Positions 24,190-32,932 of a stretch of 64,000 nt of DNA are shown here, piece by piece (the first letter of the stretch is position 1; every line of letters begins with the position of its first letter). The notes under the pieces were generated by a model. That model had not been told where the DNA came from and did not search any database. It saw only the letters and a list, made by a program, of their open reading frames with translations. The translations under genes and the position numbers were made by a program. The stretch covers positions 1-64,000 of the forward strand of contig CAWCOH010000002.1 of NCBI GenBank assembly GCA_963797115.1. Direction: 5' to 3'. Source of the DNA: AP-15 sp963797115. Its GTDB lineage: Bacteria > Pseudomonadota > Alphaproteobacteria > ATCC43930 > CGMCC-115725.

Positions 24190-25424
24190 CGTCAACCGAG
24201 GGCAGGCGTTTCAACCCGTTGTCGCTGGACGCCGTCAACTTCCTGCTCGCCGACGTGCGCGGCGCCCTCGGGCCTTATCTCAATGTGTTCCTGGTCACCC
24301 GGCAGCATTGGAGCCTGTCCGAGGTCGGATTGGTGACCACGATTGGCGGCCTGCTCGGGCTCGCCGCGCAGACCCCGATCGGCGCCGCGATCGACGAGAC
24401 CCGCGCCAAGCGCGGAGCGATCGTCCTGGCGCTCGCCGTGCTCGGCGTCGGGGCTGCGATAATCTTTGCGTTGCCCACCTTCTGGCCGGTGATGATCGCC
24501 AACTCCTTGGTGGCAATTGTCGGCGACGTCTTCGGCCCGGCGGTCGCGGCTCTGACCTTGGGGCTTTACGCGCGCAAACAGCTGGCTCGACGCATCGGGC
24601 GGAACTCAGCGTGCGACCATGCCGGCAATGTCGCCATCGCTGTCGTGGCGGGCGCAGTCGGTTATGTTTTCTCGCAGCGTGCCGTGTTCCTTCTCGTGCC
24701 GGTCTTCGCCGTGCTTGCAGGTATCGCCGTGCTTTCCATTCCGGCCGAGGCGATCGATTTCGACCGGGCGAGAGACCTGAACCACGGGGAGGACGGTACC
24801 GGGCCCGCCGTGGGACCTGTCGGCTACGGCATTCTGTTCGAGTCCCGGCCGCTGGTCATCTTCGGTCTGTGCGTCATGCTGTTCCATTTCGCCAATGCGC
24901 CGCTGCTCCCGCTGGTGGGGCAGAAGCTGGCCGCCGCCTATCCGCAAGAGGCGACGGCCATGATGTCGTCCTGCATCGTCGCCGCACAACTGGTCATGCT
25001 GCCAATCGCTTTGCTGGTCGGACGCACCGCCGACAGCTGGGGGCGGAAGCCCTTGTTCCTGGCGGGCTTCGCCATCCTGCCGATCCGGGCGGTGCTTTAC
25101 ACACTCTCCGACAACAGTTTCTGGCTGATCGGTGTCCAGCTGCTCGACGGCGTCGGCGCCGGGTTCTATGGCGCCCTCACGCCCCTGGTGATCGCCGATA
25201 TCATGCGCGGCACAGGACGCTATAACCTGGCCCAAGGCGCCATCGCCACGGTCCACGGGATCGGCGCCTCGCTGAGCGGGCTGGCTGCCGGCGTTATCGT
25301 CGATCACTTCGGATACAGTTCGGCCTTTCTCGCGTTGGCCGCGGCCGCCGCAGCGGCCCTCACGGTCTTCGCCCTCGGGATGCCCGAAACAGCCGATCGG
25401 GCGCCGGCATCGCTGCTGTCTTGA
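24174..25424 (+). CDS. MFS transporter
   Basis: A protein of up to 416 residues with 12 predicted helices. The 2-3 loop is QTPIGAAIDETRAKRGAIVL and the equivalent 8-9 loop is LVGRTADSWGRKPLF (GRxxDxxGRKP), both typical of the major facilitator superfamily. Several GTG codons could start it (24174, 24180, 24186); the last gives a GTGA overlap with the preceding stop, which is the usual coupled arrangement. It may act with the upstream permease. Substrate unknown. Confidence 0.85.
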   Translation: MVVAVTSTEGRRFNPLSLDAVNFLLADVRGALGPYLNVFLVTRQHWSLSEVGLVTTIGGLLGLAAQTPIGAAIDETRAKRGAIVLALAVLGVGAAIIFALPTFWPVMIANSLVAIVGDVFGPAVAALTLGLYARKQLARRIGRNSACDHAGNVAIAVVAGAVGYVFSQRAVFLLVPVFAVLAGIAVLSIPAEAIDFDRARDLNHGEDGTGPAVGPVGYGILFESRPLVIFGLCVMLFHFANAPLLPLVGQKLAAAYPQEATAMMSSCIVAAQLVMLPIALLVGRTADSWGRKPLFLAGFAILPIRAVLYTLSDNSFWLIGVQLLDGVGAGFYGALTPLVIADIMRGTGRYNLAQGAIATVHGIGASLSGLAAGVIVDHFGYSSAFLALAAAAAAALTVFALGMPETADRAPASLLS

Positions 25425-25517
25425 AGTCGGTTGCCGTCGTCCCTCCCGGAAGGGCCGTGTGCCATGGGCGCCGGTTGCTTGGAGCTCTACGAACGGACTC
25501 TGGTCAGGCTTAGCCGG

Positions 25518-26723
25518 TCAAGCCTCGCGCGCCGCGAGGCGGACGAAGAAGGGCAAGGCCGCGGCTTGCAACAAGGCCGAGGTGAGGACGACCGCTACGA
25601 GCGAGAGATCGTACAACACTCCGAGCAGGACGCTGCCGGCGAACCAGGCCACGCCGTAGACGGCATTCATGATTCCGAAGGCGGTTGCGCGCCTCTGCTG
25701 CGGAGCCAGCCGCGAAATGGTCGCGCGCATCACCGAATCCTGCGCGCCGGTGCCGACGCCCCAACAGGCCATTCCGATTACGGCGAGGGGAAAATTCCCG
25801 AGAAACACAAGCGGAGCGGCGGCGGCGGAGACGATGGTCGCGAGCACCATCGTCCAGATCCCGATCCGGTCGAACAATGATCCCAAAGCAAGCGCGCCGA
25901 GGCCGTCGACCGCCATCGCGACCGCATAGAGGATGGGGATCCACGCCCCGGGCATGATCTGCGCTTTGTCGAAATGGTAGGCAATCAGCGAAAAATCCGC
26001 GTAGCCGGCGGCGATGAAGGCGACGGCGACGATGTAGATCCAGAAGATCGGTGCGAGGCCCTCACCTTCGAGCGGCGTCGGGGCCAGCTCGAAATCGTGG
26101 GGCCGGGGAAAAAGGTATCGCGCAGCCAGAAGGACCGCCATCGACAGCACAGCGGGAATGAGGAGCCACCCGAAGGCGGCCTGATAGCCGCTGCCGACGA
26201 CCAGAACGCCGCTGACGACCAATGGCCCGGCGACCGCGCCGAGTTGATCGAGTGCCTGATGCAGTCCAAATCCCCAGCCCAGCCCGGTGCGGCTCGCGGC
26301 GTGCGACAGCATCGCATCGCGCACAGGCGAGCGGATGCCGCGACCCATGCGCTCGGCGATGATCAGCACGACGGCGATCTGCCAGGCACCGGCAAGCGCC
26401 AGGAGCGGAACCGCGAACAGGTTGAGCAGGTACCCGGCGATGGTAATCGCCCAATATTTCCCGGTCCGGTCGCCGAGATAGCCCGAGACGAGCCTGGCGC
26501 CGTAGCCCAGCAGCTCGCCGAAGCCGGCGACAATTCCGATCGTCGTCGCCGTGACGCCGAGCGCGCCAAGATAAGGGCCGGTGATGCTGCGCGCCCCCTC
26601 ATAAGTCATGTCACCGAAGAGGCTGACGATCCCCAGAAAGACGATGAACAGGACAGCACGCGGCCGCGGGAGGGGCCCGTTTGGTGCATCTGATGTTGCC
26701 GCGATCGCCTCGCTTTGGGCCAT
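25518..26723 (-). CDS. MFS transporter
   Basis: A 401-residue 12-helix protein. SLFGDMTYEGARSITGPYLGAL near residue 34 and the 2-3 loop SGYLGDRTGKYW fit a bacterial MFS group with the DMxYEGARS motif. ERMGRGIRSPVRDAMLSHA is the conserved region before helix 5. It lies opposite to the preceding MFS gene, with 93 bases between the convergent stops. Substrate unknown. Confidence 0.85.
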   Translation of the reverse strand: MAQSEAIAATSDAPNGPLPRPRAVLFIVFLGIVSLFGDMTYEGARSITGPYLGALGVTATTIGIVAGFGELLGYGARLVSGYLGDRTGKYWAITIAGYLLNLFAVPLLALAGAWQIAVVLIIAERMGRGIRSPVRDAMLSHAASRTGLGWGFGLHQALDQLGAVAGPLVVSGVLVVGSGYQAAFGWLLIPAVLSMAVLLAARYLFPRPHDFELAPTPLEGEGLAPIFWIYIVAVAFIAAGYADFSLIAYHFDKAQIMPGAWIPILYAVAMAVDGLGALALGSLFDRIGIWTMVLATIVSAAAAPLVFLGNFPLAVIGMACWGVGTGAQDSVMRATISRLAPQQRRATAFGIMNAVYGVAWFAGSVLLGVLYDLSLVAVVLTSALLQAAALPFFVRLAAREA

Positions 26724-26991
26724 GGAGTGGACTTCCTGGCTTGCGATATCGGGACACGGCCCGGACGGCTGGCGGTCCCAGCGTTACCCTGACGCGACGA
26801 TCGTTTCACCACAAGCCGGGCTGAGGGGACCAAGCGCTCCGTTGCGCTGCCGATGATCTGCTCGTGCAGCCGCGTATGGGCGTTAATGGGTGCAAAAAAA
26901 GCGCCGCCGCCTTCTCCGAATTGTACCTTCGGCGATCGTCAGAGCTTGGTCACGCCCTGGAGCATAGGATCGTGGAGGAGTGGGTGTCGGC

Positions 26992-27192
26992 CTATCCGAA
27001 GAGTTTTTGGCGAATTGCACGCGAGAGACGCCGCTGACGGCCGTTTTCCAGTACGCTAGTCGCTGCATGATAAGGGCGTGGGCCGGGCGGGCGGATGTCT
27101 CGTTCGGCCGCCACCTGGGCGCGCTCGCGGCGCAGCTCCTCCGTGCGTGCCCAGATCATCGGAAAATCGTCAGCGGCGCGGGGTCGGGTCAC
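26992..27192 (-). CDS. Small hypothetical protein of a Bradyrhizobium-type family
   Basis: A 66-residue frame with a GTG start directly after a very strong GGAGGGGG site. The N-terminus MTRPRAADDFPMIWARTEEL with RRERAQV is a pattern I associate with small, abundant Bradyrhizobium proteins of unknown role. The rest is basic and probably helical. It lies 33 bases before the YedK stop, but reads on the same strand downstream of nothing obvious. Confidence 0.6.
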   Translation of the reverse strand: MTRPRAADDFPMIWARTEELRRERAQVAAERDIRPPGPRPYHAATSVLENGRQRRLSRAIRQKLFG

Positions 27193-27224
27193 TCCCCCTC
27201 CGTTTTCTTGTGATGCTGTGTTGA

Positions 27225-27914
27225 TTACCTGGCCGTGGCGATCGGCTCAATAAGGCTCGGATCGTTGTTCTTGACGTTCCCGACGCGCGGGCTAACCGGC
27301 CAGCAGATCATGTCGTCGGCAGGATAGGGGGCGAGAAGCGCCTTCAGATGCGGCACGTCGGCCGGCTCCTCGCCGAGCCATGCCGGCCAGGCCGCGGGCG
27401 CGAGAACCACCGGCATCCGGTTATGGAGCGCCGCGCACAATTCGTTCGGCTCCGTGGTGACGATCGCGAAGCTGCGGACCCATTCGCCGGCCGGCGACTT
27501 CCAGTTCTCCCACAAGCCCGCCAACGCCATGATGCCGTGATCGGCAAGCGCGATTGCATATGGCTGCTTACCCGTCTCTGTCTTCTCCCATTCGTAAAAG
27601 TTGTCGACCGGCACCAGGCAGCGGCGGCGCTCGAAAGCTTGACGGAAAGCTGGCTTGGTTTCGATGCCTTCGGCCTTGGCGTTGATGTTGGAAAAACGGA
27701 CTTTGATGTCCTTGGACCAATAAGGAATCAGGCCCCAGCGTAGGAGGTCGAGACTGCGCTGCTCGGCCTTCCGGTCATAGCGGACGACGGGCAGGGAGTC
27801 GGTCGGCGCCGCGTTCCAGGTCGGCGGAAAATTCGGCGTCGGCCGCTCCGGCGGAATCCGGAACACGAGCTTGATTTCGCTGACGTCGGAAGAGAGGCGG
27901 GCGCGGCCACACAT
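27225..27914 (-). CDS. yedK: SOS response-associated peptidase / abasic-site crosslinker
   Basis: A 229-residue HMCES/YedK protein. It begins MCGRARLSS, so Cys2 becomes the N-terminal nucleophile after Met removal, and the start is therefore certain. Other family marks are WGLIPYWSKD, NAKAEGIETKPAFRQAF, RCLVPVDNFYEWEK with the conserved Glu, and LHNRMPVVL with the active-site His. The protein forms a DNA-protein crosslink at abasic sites in single-stranded DNA. No LexA box is apparent upstream. A truncated second copy lies at 32765-32893. Confidence 0.93.
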   Translation of the reverse strand: MCGRARLSSDVSEIKLVFRIPPERPTPNFPPTWNAAPTDSLPVVRYDRKAEQRSLDLLRWGLIPYWSKDIKVRFSNINAKAEGIETKPAFRQAFERRRCLVPVDNFYEWEKTETGKQPYAIALADHGIMALAGLWENWKSPAGEWVRSFAIVTTEPNELCAALHNRMPVVLAPAAWPAWLGEEPADVPHLKALLAPYPADDMICWPVSPRVGNVKNNDPSLIEPIATAR

Positions 27915-27981
27915 AAGGCGATCCTAGCGCTGGCCGGCGGCGGGCCCAAGCGCCCGGTGAATGCCGGCGAGCTGCTTTGAT

Positions 27982-27995
27982 TTGATCTCAATCAA
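27982..27995. promoter_or_regulatory. FNR/FixK-type box
   Basis: TTGAT-CTCA-ATCAA is a perfect match to the FNR/FixK consensus (TTGAT-N4-ATCAA). It lies between the divergent yedK and dehydrogenase genes, 102 bases before the GTG of the latter. That leaves room for an activated start point near 28030. Confidence 0.7.
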
Positions 27996-28096
27996 AGCCG
28001 GGCAGAGCAAAAGCCGTATGAATTAAAGCGCACGGGGCAGCGATTGCGGGCCTTTCCTGCCCGTGCGCGGGATGATGAGGTGCGAGGAATCTGCCC

Positions 28097-29239
28097 GTGC
28101 GAGAGCCGCGCAACCGGGTTGTTCAAGTCGGGCGCTTTGGCGGTCCCGATGGGTTGGAGGTGGTCGACGCGCCGCTGCCGACGGCCGGCCGGGGCGAGGT
28201 GCGGGTCCGCGTGCTCGCCTCGGGCCTGGAATACACCGACGTGTTGATCCGGCGTCACCTCTATCCGCAAACCATGCGCCGCCGGCCGCCGTTCGTGCTG
28301 GGCTATGACGTCATCGGGGAAATCGATCAGCTCGGCGATGGCGTGAGCGGCCTTGAGCTTGGCGACCGCGTGGCCGATATGACGGTGGTCGGGTCGAACG
28401 CCGCCTATCGCACGCTCCGGGCTGACCGCCTGGCCCGCGTGCCGGCGGGCCTCGACGCGGCGGAGGCGGCGACGCTGATCCTGAGCTGGACGACCGCGTA
28501 CCAGCTCCTCCACCGCGCGGCCCGAGTACAGCGAGGCCAGCGCGTGCTCGTGCAGGGAGCCGCCGGCGCCGTCGGTCAGGCGCTGCTCGTGCTCGGCAGG
28601 CTGGCCGGTGTCGAGCTGTGGGGCACCGCGCGCGGCGCGCATGCGGCGCTGATCCGCGAGCTGGGCGGCAACCCGATCGACTACCAACGTGAAGACTTCA
28701 CGCGTGTGCTGCCGGGCGGGTTCGACGTCGTCTTCGACGGCATCGCCGAGGACGGTTTTCGCCGCTCGTTCGCGGCACTCAAGCGCGGCGGCCTGCTCTG
28801 CGCCTATGGCTACTCGGCCGGCGTGCAGGCACAGCGTTGCATGCCCACCATGTTGATGTGGATCGCGCGCCTGTATCTATGGAGATGGTTGCCGGGCGGC
28901 AAGCGTGCTGGCTTCTACTCGATCAACGTGATGCGGGCGCGACATCCCGGCTGGTTTCTGCAGGACCTGGAGCGGCTCTTCGGCCTGTTGGCTACCGGCG
29001 CCATCCGGCCCCGCGTCGCCGAGCGGATCTCCTTCGATGAGGTCACCGAGGCACACCGCCGTCTCGAGGCGGGCGGTCTCGCGGGCAAGCTCGTCCTGTG
29101 CCCGGACCGCGGACGCCCGCAGCATCGCGCCTCGTGGGTGGGTTTAATTCGCGGCGGCGGCCCGTTCAGTGAACATCCGTTACGGGAGACGGGGCCGGCC
29201 CGTGGGGGTTCGAGCCGATGGGTTAGCGGCGGTCTCTGA
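28097..29239 (+). CDS. Zinc-binding-dehydrogenase-family (quinone oxidoreductase-like) protein
   Basis: A 380-residue medium-chain dehydrogenase. The N-terminal GroES-like part includes GLEYTDVLIRRHLYP and PPFVLGYDVIGEIDQLGDGV. The nucleotide-binding domain has GQRVLVQGAAGAVGQALLVL (an AxxGxxG loop), and the C-terminal FDEVTEAHRRLEAGGLAGKL is the usual end. Structural zinc cysteines are absent, as in QOR/VAT-1-like members, which reduce quinones or enones with NADPH. The last 35 residues are an unusual tail. A FixK/FNR box upstream suggests induction at low oxygen. Confidence 0.87.
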   Translation: MREPRNRVVQVGRFGGPDGLEVVDAPLPTAGRGEVRVRVLASGLEYTDVLIRRHLYPQTMRRRPPFVLGYDVIGEIDQLGDGVSGLELGDRVADMTVVGSNAAYRTLRADRLARVPAGLDAAEAATLILSWTTAYQLLHRAARVQRGQRVLVQGAAGAVGQALLVLGRLAGVELWGTARGAHAALIRELGGNPIDYQREDFTRVLPGGFDVVFDGIAEDGFRRSFAALKRGGLLCAYGYSAGVQAQRCMPTMLMWIARLYLWRWLPGGKRAGFYSINVMRARHPGWFLQDLERLFGLLATGAIRPRVAERISFDEVTEAHRRLEAGGLAGKLVLCPDRGRPQHRASWVGLIRGGGPFSEHPLRETGPARGGSSRWVSGGL

Positions 29240-29241
29240 TA

Positions 29242-30087
29242 TCATGAGCTGGAAATCGTCGCGGCCTCCCGCAGCCAGTTGCCGATTTCGGCTGTGCGGC
29301 GGACAGGATCCAGGATCTCGGGGCCGATGCCGTAGCGCCAGGCCATATCGCGGCGTTCCGGCTCGGCGTGTAGCGTGCGGAAATCGCGGGCCATAGCAAC
29401 CAGCTCGGCACAATCGCGACCGAACCCTTCCGCTACGAGACTTGCGGCTCGCATCTCAATCAATCCGGCTGCAACCGATAACGTGAACTCGGGATGGTAC
29501 TGCGTCCCGAAGAAAATGCTTTCCGATGGCAGTTCCATCGCCAGCGCCTGAATTGCACAAAACTCGTTCTGAGCCAGCACCTCAGCACCTGGCGGCAGCT
29601 GTTCGAGCTCGTCGAGATGAGAGCAGAGAGCGTCGAACACGGAAGGCCGCTGAGCGAGGAGCGGGTGGGAGCGGCCGGCCGCAGTGGGGGTAATTGCCCT
29701 CGCCACCCCAAGCTCGCGGCCGCGGGGATTGCGGCGGACAGTTCCCCCGAGTGCCACGGTCGCGAGCTGCAGGCCCCAGCAGCTTCCCCATGCCGGCACG
29801 CCTGCCGTAAACGCTGCCCGCGCAAAATCGATCTGCCGCGTCACCTCGGGCGTCTGGTCGTAAATATGCAGGGGCGAACCGCTGAACATTAAGCCGTCGA
29901 AATCTCCCAGCGACGCGCCGCCCGGCAGGTCTTCGCCATCGGCAACATAAATCGACGAGCAGCGGATATGAGGCTGTTGCGACCTGAGTGCAGCTTCGAA
30001 AAGCGAGGCGTTCGAGGGAATCCCGAACTTTTCGCGCTCCGCCTGCATCGCGGCCGGCGTGCCGTCGGCAATTAAGATGCGCAGCAT
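29242..30087 (-). CDS. Class I glutamine amidotransferase-like protein
   Basis: A 281-residue protein of the GMP synthase-like amidotransferase group. The nucleophile is the Cys in GSCWGLQLA (about residue 103), and the His-Glu pair is in TQYHPEF (about 198-202), so the catalytic triad is complete. SGSPLHIYD provides the oxyanion region. Stand-alone members are often annotated as glutamine amidotransferases acting on unknown small molecules, including gamma-glutamyl compounds. It ends 3 bases from the convergent dehydrogenase stop. Confidence 0.88.
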   Translation of the reverse strand: MLRILIADGTPAAMQAEREKFGIPSNASLFEAALRSQQPHIRCSSIYVADGEDLPGGASLGDFDGLMFSGSPLHIYDQTPEVTRQIDFARAAFTAGVPAWGSCWGLQLATVALGGTVRRNPRGRELGVARAITPTAAGRSHPLLAQRPSVFDALCSHLDELEQLPPGAEVLAQNEFCAIQALAMELPSESIFFGTQYHPEFTLSVAAGLIEMRAASLVAEGFGRDCAELVAMARDFRTLHAEPERRDMAWRYGIGPEILDPVRRTAEIGNWLREAATISSS

Positions 30088-30361
30088 AAAATGCCCTCAC
30101 CGGATTTTTGGCGGGATTACCTGGTAATGGAGGGAACGGGCAAGATGGCGGATAGTCGAAGGAGAGAGCAACCTCTCGAACCGCCCGCCATCGTTCGTGC
30201 GATTTCAGTCCTGCCTGCGTTCTTGCGATCTTCCGAGCGAGGCCGCGAGGGGTGACCGAACAAGTGCGCCTCGGCGTATCGGGGTGTATGACATTCTGCG
30301 ATTTGACCGCGAAGGCCATGCAAAATCGAGGTGGGATCGACTGGCCAGGAAAGAACGGCCC

Positions 30362-31534
30362 ATGAAAATCGTCAAAGTGTCCGCGATTCCAATGTCGGCA
30401 CCGGTTCCGGAGGAAAAGCGTCACCGCACCGACCTTGGAACCAAGGTCAAGAGTGATGCGACGCTGATCCGCGTCGAAACAGGCAACGGGCTCACCGGCA
30501 TCGGTGCCGCTCTCGGCACGCCGCCGATCGTCGCAGCCATCGTCGAGCACGAGCTCGCGGCGGAATGCGTCGATGAGGATCCCCTGTTCTCCGAGCGGAT
30601 CTACGAGAAGATGTACAACGGCTCGCGCAGCAGGCCGGCGCTCGAGCGTGGCATCACCCAGGCTGATGAAAGCCGACGCCGCGGTGTCGTCATGGAAGCA
30701 ATTGCCGGCATCGACATCGCAGTATGGGACGTGAAGGCGCAAGCGCTCGGCATTCCCCTCTACCAGGCGCTTGGCGCGGCGCGCAGCTCGGTGCGGGGCT
30801 ATGCGAGCGGCGGCTGGGCGCCGGGCGACGAGGCCGAGGCTGAGCTCGCGGGCTACGCCGCGAAGGGCTTCACCGCTGCCAAGATGCGTGTGGTGGGTCG
30901 CGACGGCTTCTCTATCTCCAATTGTGTGCGCCGGGTGAAGGCGGCTCGCCGCGGGCTCGGCCCCAACGTCGAACTGATGATCGACGCGCACGGCTCGCTG
31001 GAGGTTGCGACCGCCATCAAGCTTGCCAAGGAACTTGAGCCCTACGACATCGCCTGGTTCGAGGAACCGGTCTCGCCCGACGATCACGCCGGTCAGGCGG
31101 AGGTGCGCCGATCGACGACGATCCCCATTGCCTCGGGGGAGCGCGAGTTCACGCGGTTCGACTTCCAGGATCTGCTCGAGCGCCGGGCGCTCGATATCGC
31201 GCAGCCCGACGTCGCCCGCGCAGGCGGGATGACCGAGATCCGGCGAATTGCGGCACTGACCTCGGCGCACGGTGTGCGTCTGGCCCCACACGCCTGGGGC
31301 AGTGGAGTTCTGTTCGCCGCAAGCATTCACGTCGCCATGGCAGCCCCCAATTGCCACATCCTCGAGGTGAGCCAAGGCTGGATGCCGATGATGTGGGAGC
31401 TCTTCAACGAGCCGTTCGACATCCGTCCAGACGGCATGGTGCATGCGCCTGACCGGCCCGGTCTCGGTTTCACCCTGCGCGGGGATGCGCTGGAGCGGTT
31501 CAGCTACGTCGACGGCCCTGAATATAAGTTCTAG
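30362..31534 (+). CDS. Mandelate racemase/muconate lactonizing enzyme family protein
   Basis: A 390-residue enolase-superfamily enzyme. I chose the start at 30362 (MKIVKVSAIPM) because the preceding frame lacks similarity. The capping domain is followed by the barrel: AKMRVVG carries the catalytic K-x-R/K pair, MIDAHGS the first metal Asp, WFEEPVSPDD the second metal Glu, SGERE the third, and LAPHAWGS a conserved His at the end of strand 7. The Lys/His pair suggests a mandelate-racemase or acid-sugar-dehydratase-like reaction. Substrate not determinable. Confidence 0.9.
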   Translation: MKIVKVSAIPMSAPVPEEKRHRTDLGTKVKSDATLIRVETGNGLTGIGAALGTPPIVAAIVEHELAAECVDEDPLFSERIYEKMYNGSRSRPALERGITQADESRRRGVVMEAIAGIDIAVWDVKAQALGIPLYQALGAARSSVRGYASGGWAPGDEAEAELAGYAAKGFTAAKMRVVGRDGFSISNCVRRVKAARRGLGPNVELMIDAHGSLEVATAIKLAKELEPYDIAWFEEPVSPDDHAGQAEVRRSTTIPIASGEREFTRFDFQDLLERRALDIAQPDVARAGGMTEIRRIAALTSAHGVRLAPHAWGSGVLFAASIHVAMAAPNCHILEVSQGWMPMMWELFNEPFDIRPDGMVHAPDRPGLGFTLRGDALERFSYVDGPEYKF

Positions 31535-31711
31535 CGGCATTTTGTTGACGGGCCGGGACGCTGCCGCGCGTCAATTATGGCCAGTCCCGTCGGTGGCGTT
31601 CGGGCATAGTTGATCGCCGCTGGGCGCGGCGGTCGCAATATGCGTCGGCCAGAGCGGAAAGCGGCCCCAAGGCCGAGACGGGAAACGGTTAATCCCTTAG
31701 GGAGGGGTGAC

Positions 31712-32665
31712 ATGGATCTCACGTTCGGGTGCGTTCTGTCGCAAGCGGCGTACGGTCCAATGGCCGGGCCAACGGCCATTCGGACGCTTGCTCAACGAGC
31801 GGAAACCTTAGGTTTCCATATCATATGGTTCGCGGATCACATCGTAATCCCCAGGCACGTCAAACCTTTTTACCCTTACGAAGCCGGCGGGGCGTCACCC
31901 TTCGATGCGGCGCAGCCGTTTTTTGAGCCGCTTTCGGTTCTGAATTTCCTAGCTGGCTGCACCGAGCGCATCCGTCTCGGCATGCATGTGCTGATCATCC
32001 CCTACCGCGAACCGGTATTCACCGCCAAGATCCTGGCGACGCTGGACGCGTTGTCGGGTGGCAGGCTAACCCTCGGTGCCGGCGCCGGATGGATGGAAGA
32101 GGAATTTGCGGCGCTCGGCCTTTCGAATTTCGCCGAGCGCGGCGCCGTTACGAACGAGTACCTGCTGCTGTTCAAGGAGCTTTGGACAAAGGAAAACCCC
32201 GAGTTCCACGGAAAGTACGTCAAGGTCTCCGACATCGGGTTTCTGCCCAAGCCGCTACAGCGGCCCCATCCGCCAATTTGGATCGGCGGGCATAGCCCGG
32301 CTGCATTGCGCCGCGTCGCTTTGGTTGGCGACGGCTGGATGCCGATAGCTTTGCGTCCGCCATCGCTGCTGCGACCGCCGGAAATGGCGGACAAGATGGC
32401 CCGCTTGTGGAGGCTTCTGCGCGCCGCCGGGCGCGCCGAAGACGAGGTGGCAATTTCGGTTACGGCTCCCGTCGTGATGACGAAGACGCCGAGGTCGCCA
32501 CGGCCCCTTCTGCATGGCACCCCCGCCGAAATCGCCAGCGATTTGCGGCAATACCAGGCTCTGGGCATCCGGAATTTCAACGTCAACTTGCCGGGTGCCG
32601 ATGTCGCCCAGCAGAGCGAAGCGATGGATCAGTTTATGCGGGAGGTCGTGCCGCTCGTTGCCTGA
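31712..32665 (+). CDS. LLM-class flavin-dependent oxidoreductase (F420-type subgroup)
   Basis: A 317-residue luciferase-like monooxygenase fold. The ATG at 31712 follows a clear GGAGGGG site. The N-terminal strand MDLTFGCVLSQAAYGPMAGP, IIWFADHIVIP, RIRLGMHVLIIPYREPVFTA and GGRLTLGAGAGWMEEEFAAL are typical of the LLM 'F420-dependent' group (TIGR03619-like). Such enzymes use F420H2 or FMNH2. Whether this organism makes F420 is not shown here. Confidence 0.9.
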   Translation: MDLTFGCVLSQAAYGPMAGPTAIRTLAQRAETLGFHIIWFADHIVIPRHVKPFYPYEAGGASPFDAAQPFFEPLSVLNFLAGCTERIRLGMHVLIIPYREPVFTAKILATLDALSGGRLTLGAGAGWMEEEFAALGLSNFAERGAVTNEYLLLFKELWTKENPEFHGKYVKVSDIGFLPKPLQRPHPPIWIGGHSPAALRRVALVGDGWMPIALRPPSLLRPPEMADKMARLWRLLRAAGRAEDEVAISVTAPVVMTKTPRSPRPLLHGTPAEIASDLRQYQALGIRNFNVNLPGADVAQQSEAMDQFMREVVPLVA

Positions 32666-32764
32666 CCCGAACCGGGAGGGATTCTCGACCGGCCACGACG
32701 CGCTGGCTGGAATTGTCAAACCTGCCGCGATGAGCGGGCTGGCGGTCTCTCCGATCGCCGGATC

Positions 32765-32893
32765 GACCGGCAGCGGATCGGTCGCCGCCAAGTTCCAGCT
32801 CACGGGAAAATTAGGCGTCGGCCGCGCGGGCGGAATGGAGAAGACGAGCTTGATGACGCTGACTTCGGAGGAAAGGCGGGCGCGGCCGCACAT
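32765..32893 (-). pseudogene. Truncated YedK/HMCES copy (first 43 residues only)
   Basis: MCGRARLSSEVSVIKLVFSI and PPARPTPNFPVSWNLAATDP repeat the N-terminus of the intact YedK at 27225-27914 almost residue for residue. After LPV the similarity stops and the frame runs antisense through the LLM gene. The remaining 185 residues of the family are missing, so this is a dead 5' fragment of a paralogue. Confidence 0.88.
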
Positions 32894-32932
32894 CTGTTAT
32901 GATAGCACGGTCACCCCGCCCCATGGCCTCAG

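Noticed and set aside
29190..29225. A GGGGGTTCGAG stretch resembling a tRNA T-arm
   Set aside because: No matching acceptor, anticodon or CCA around it; it lies inside the dehydrogenase gene's tail.
29582..31540. A 652-codon minus-strand frame
   Set aside because: It runs antisense through the mandelate-racemase gene and on through the amidotransferase gene in another frame. Its residues show no family motif.
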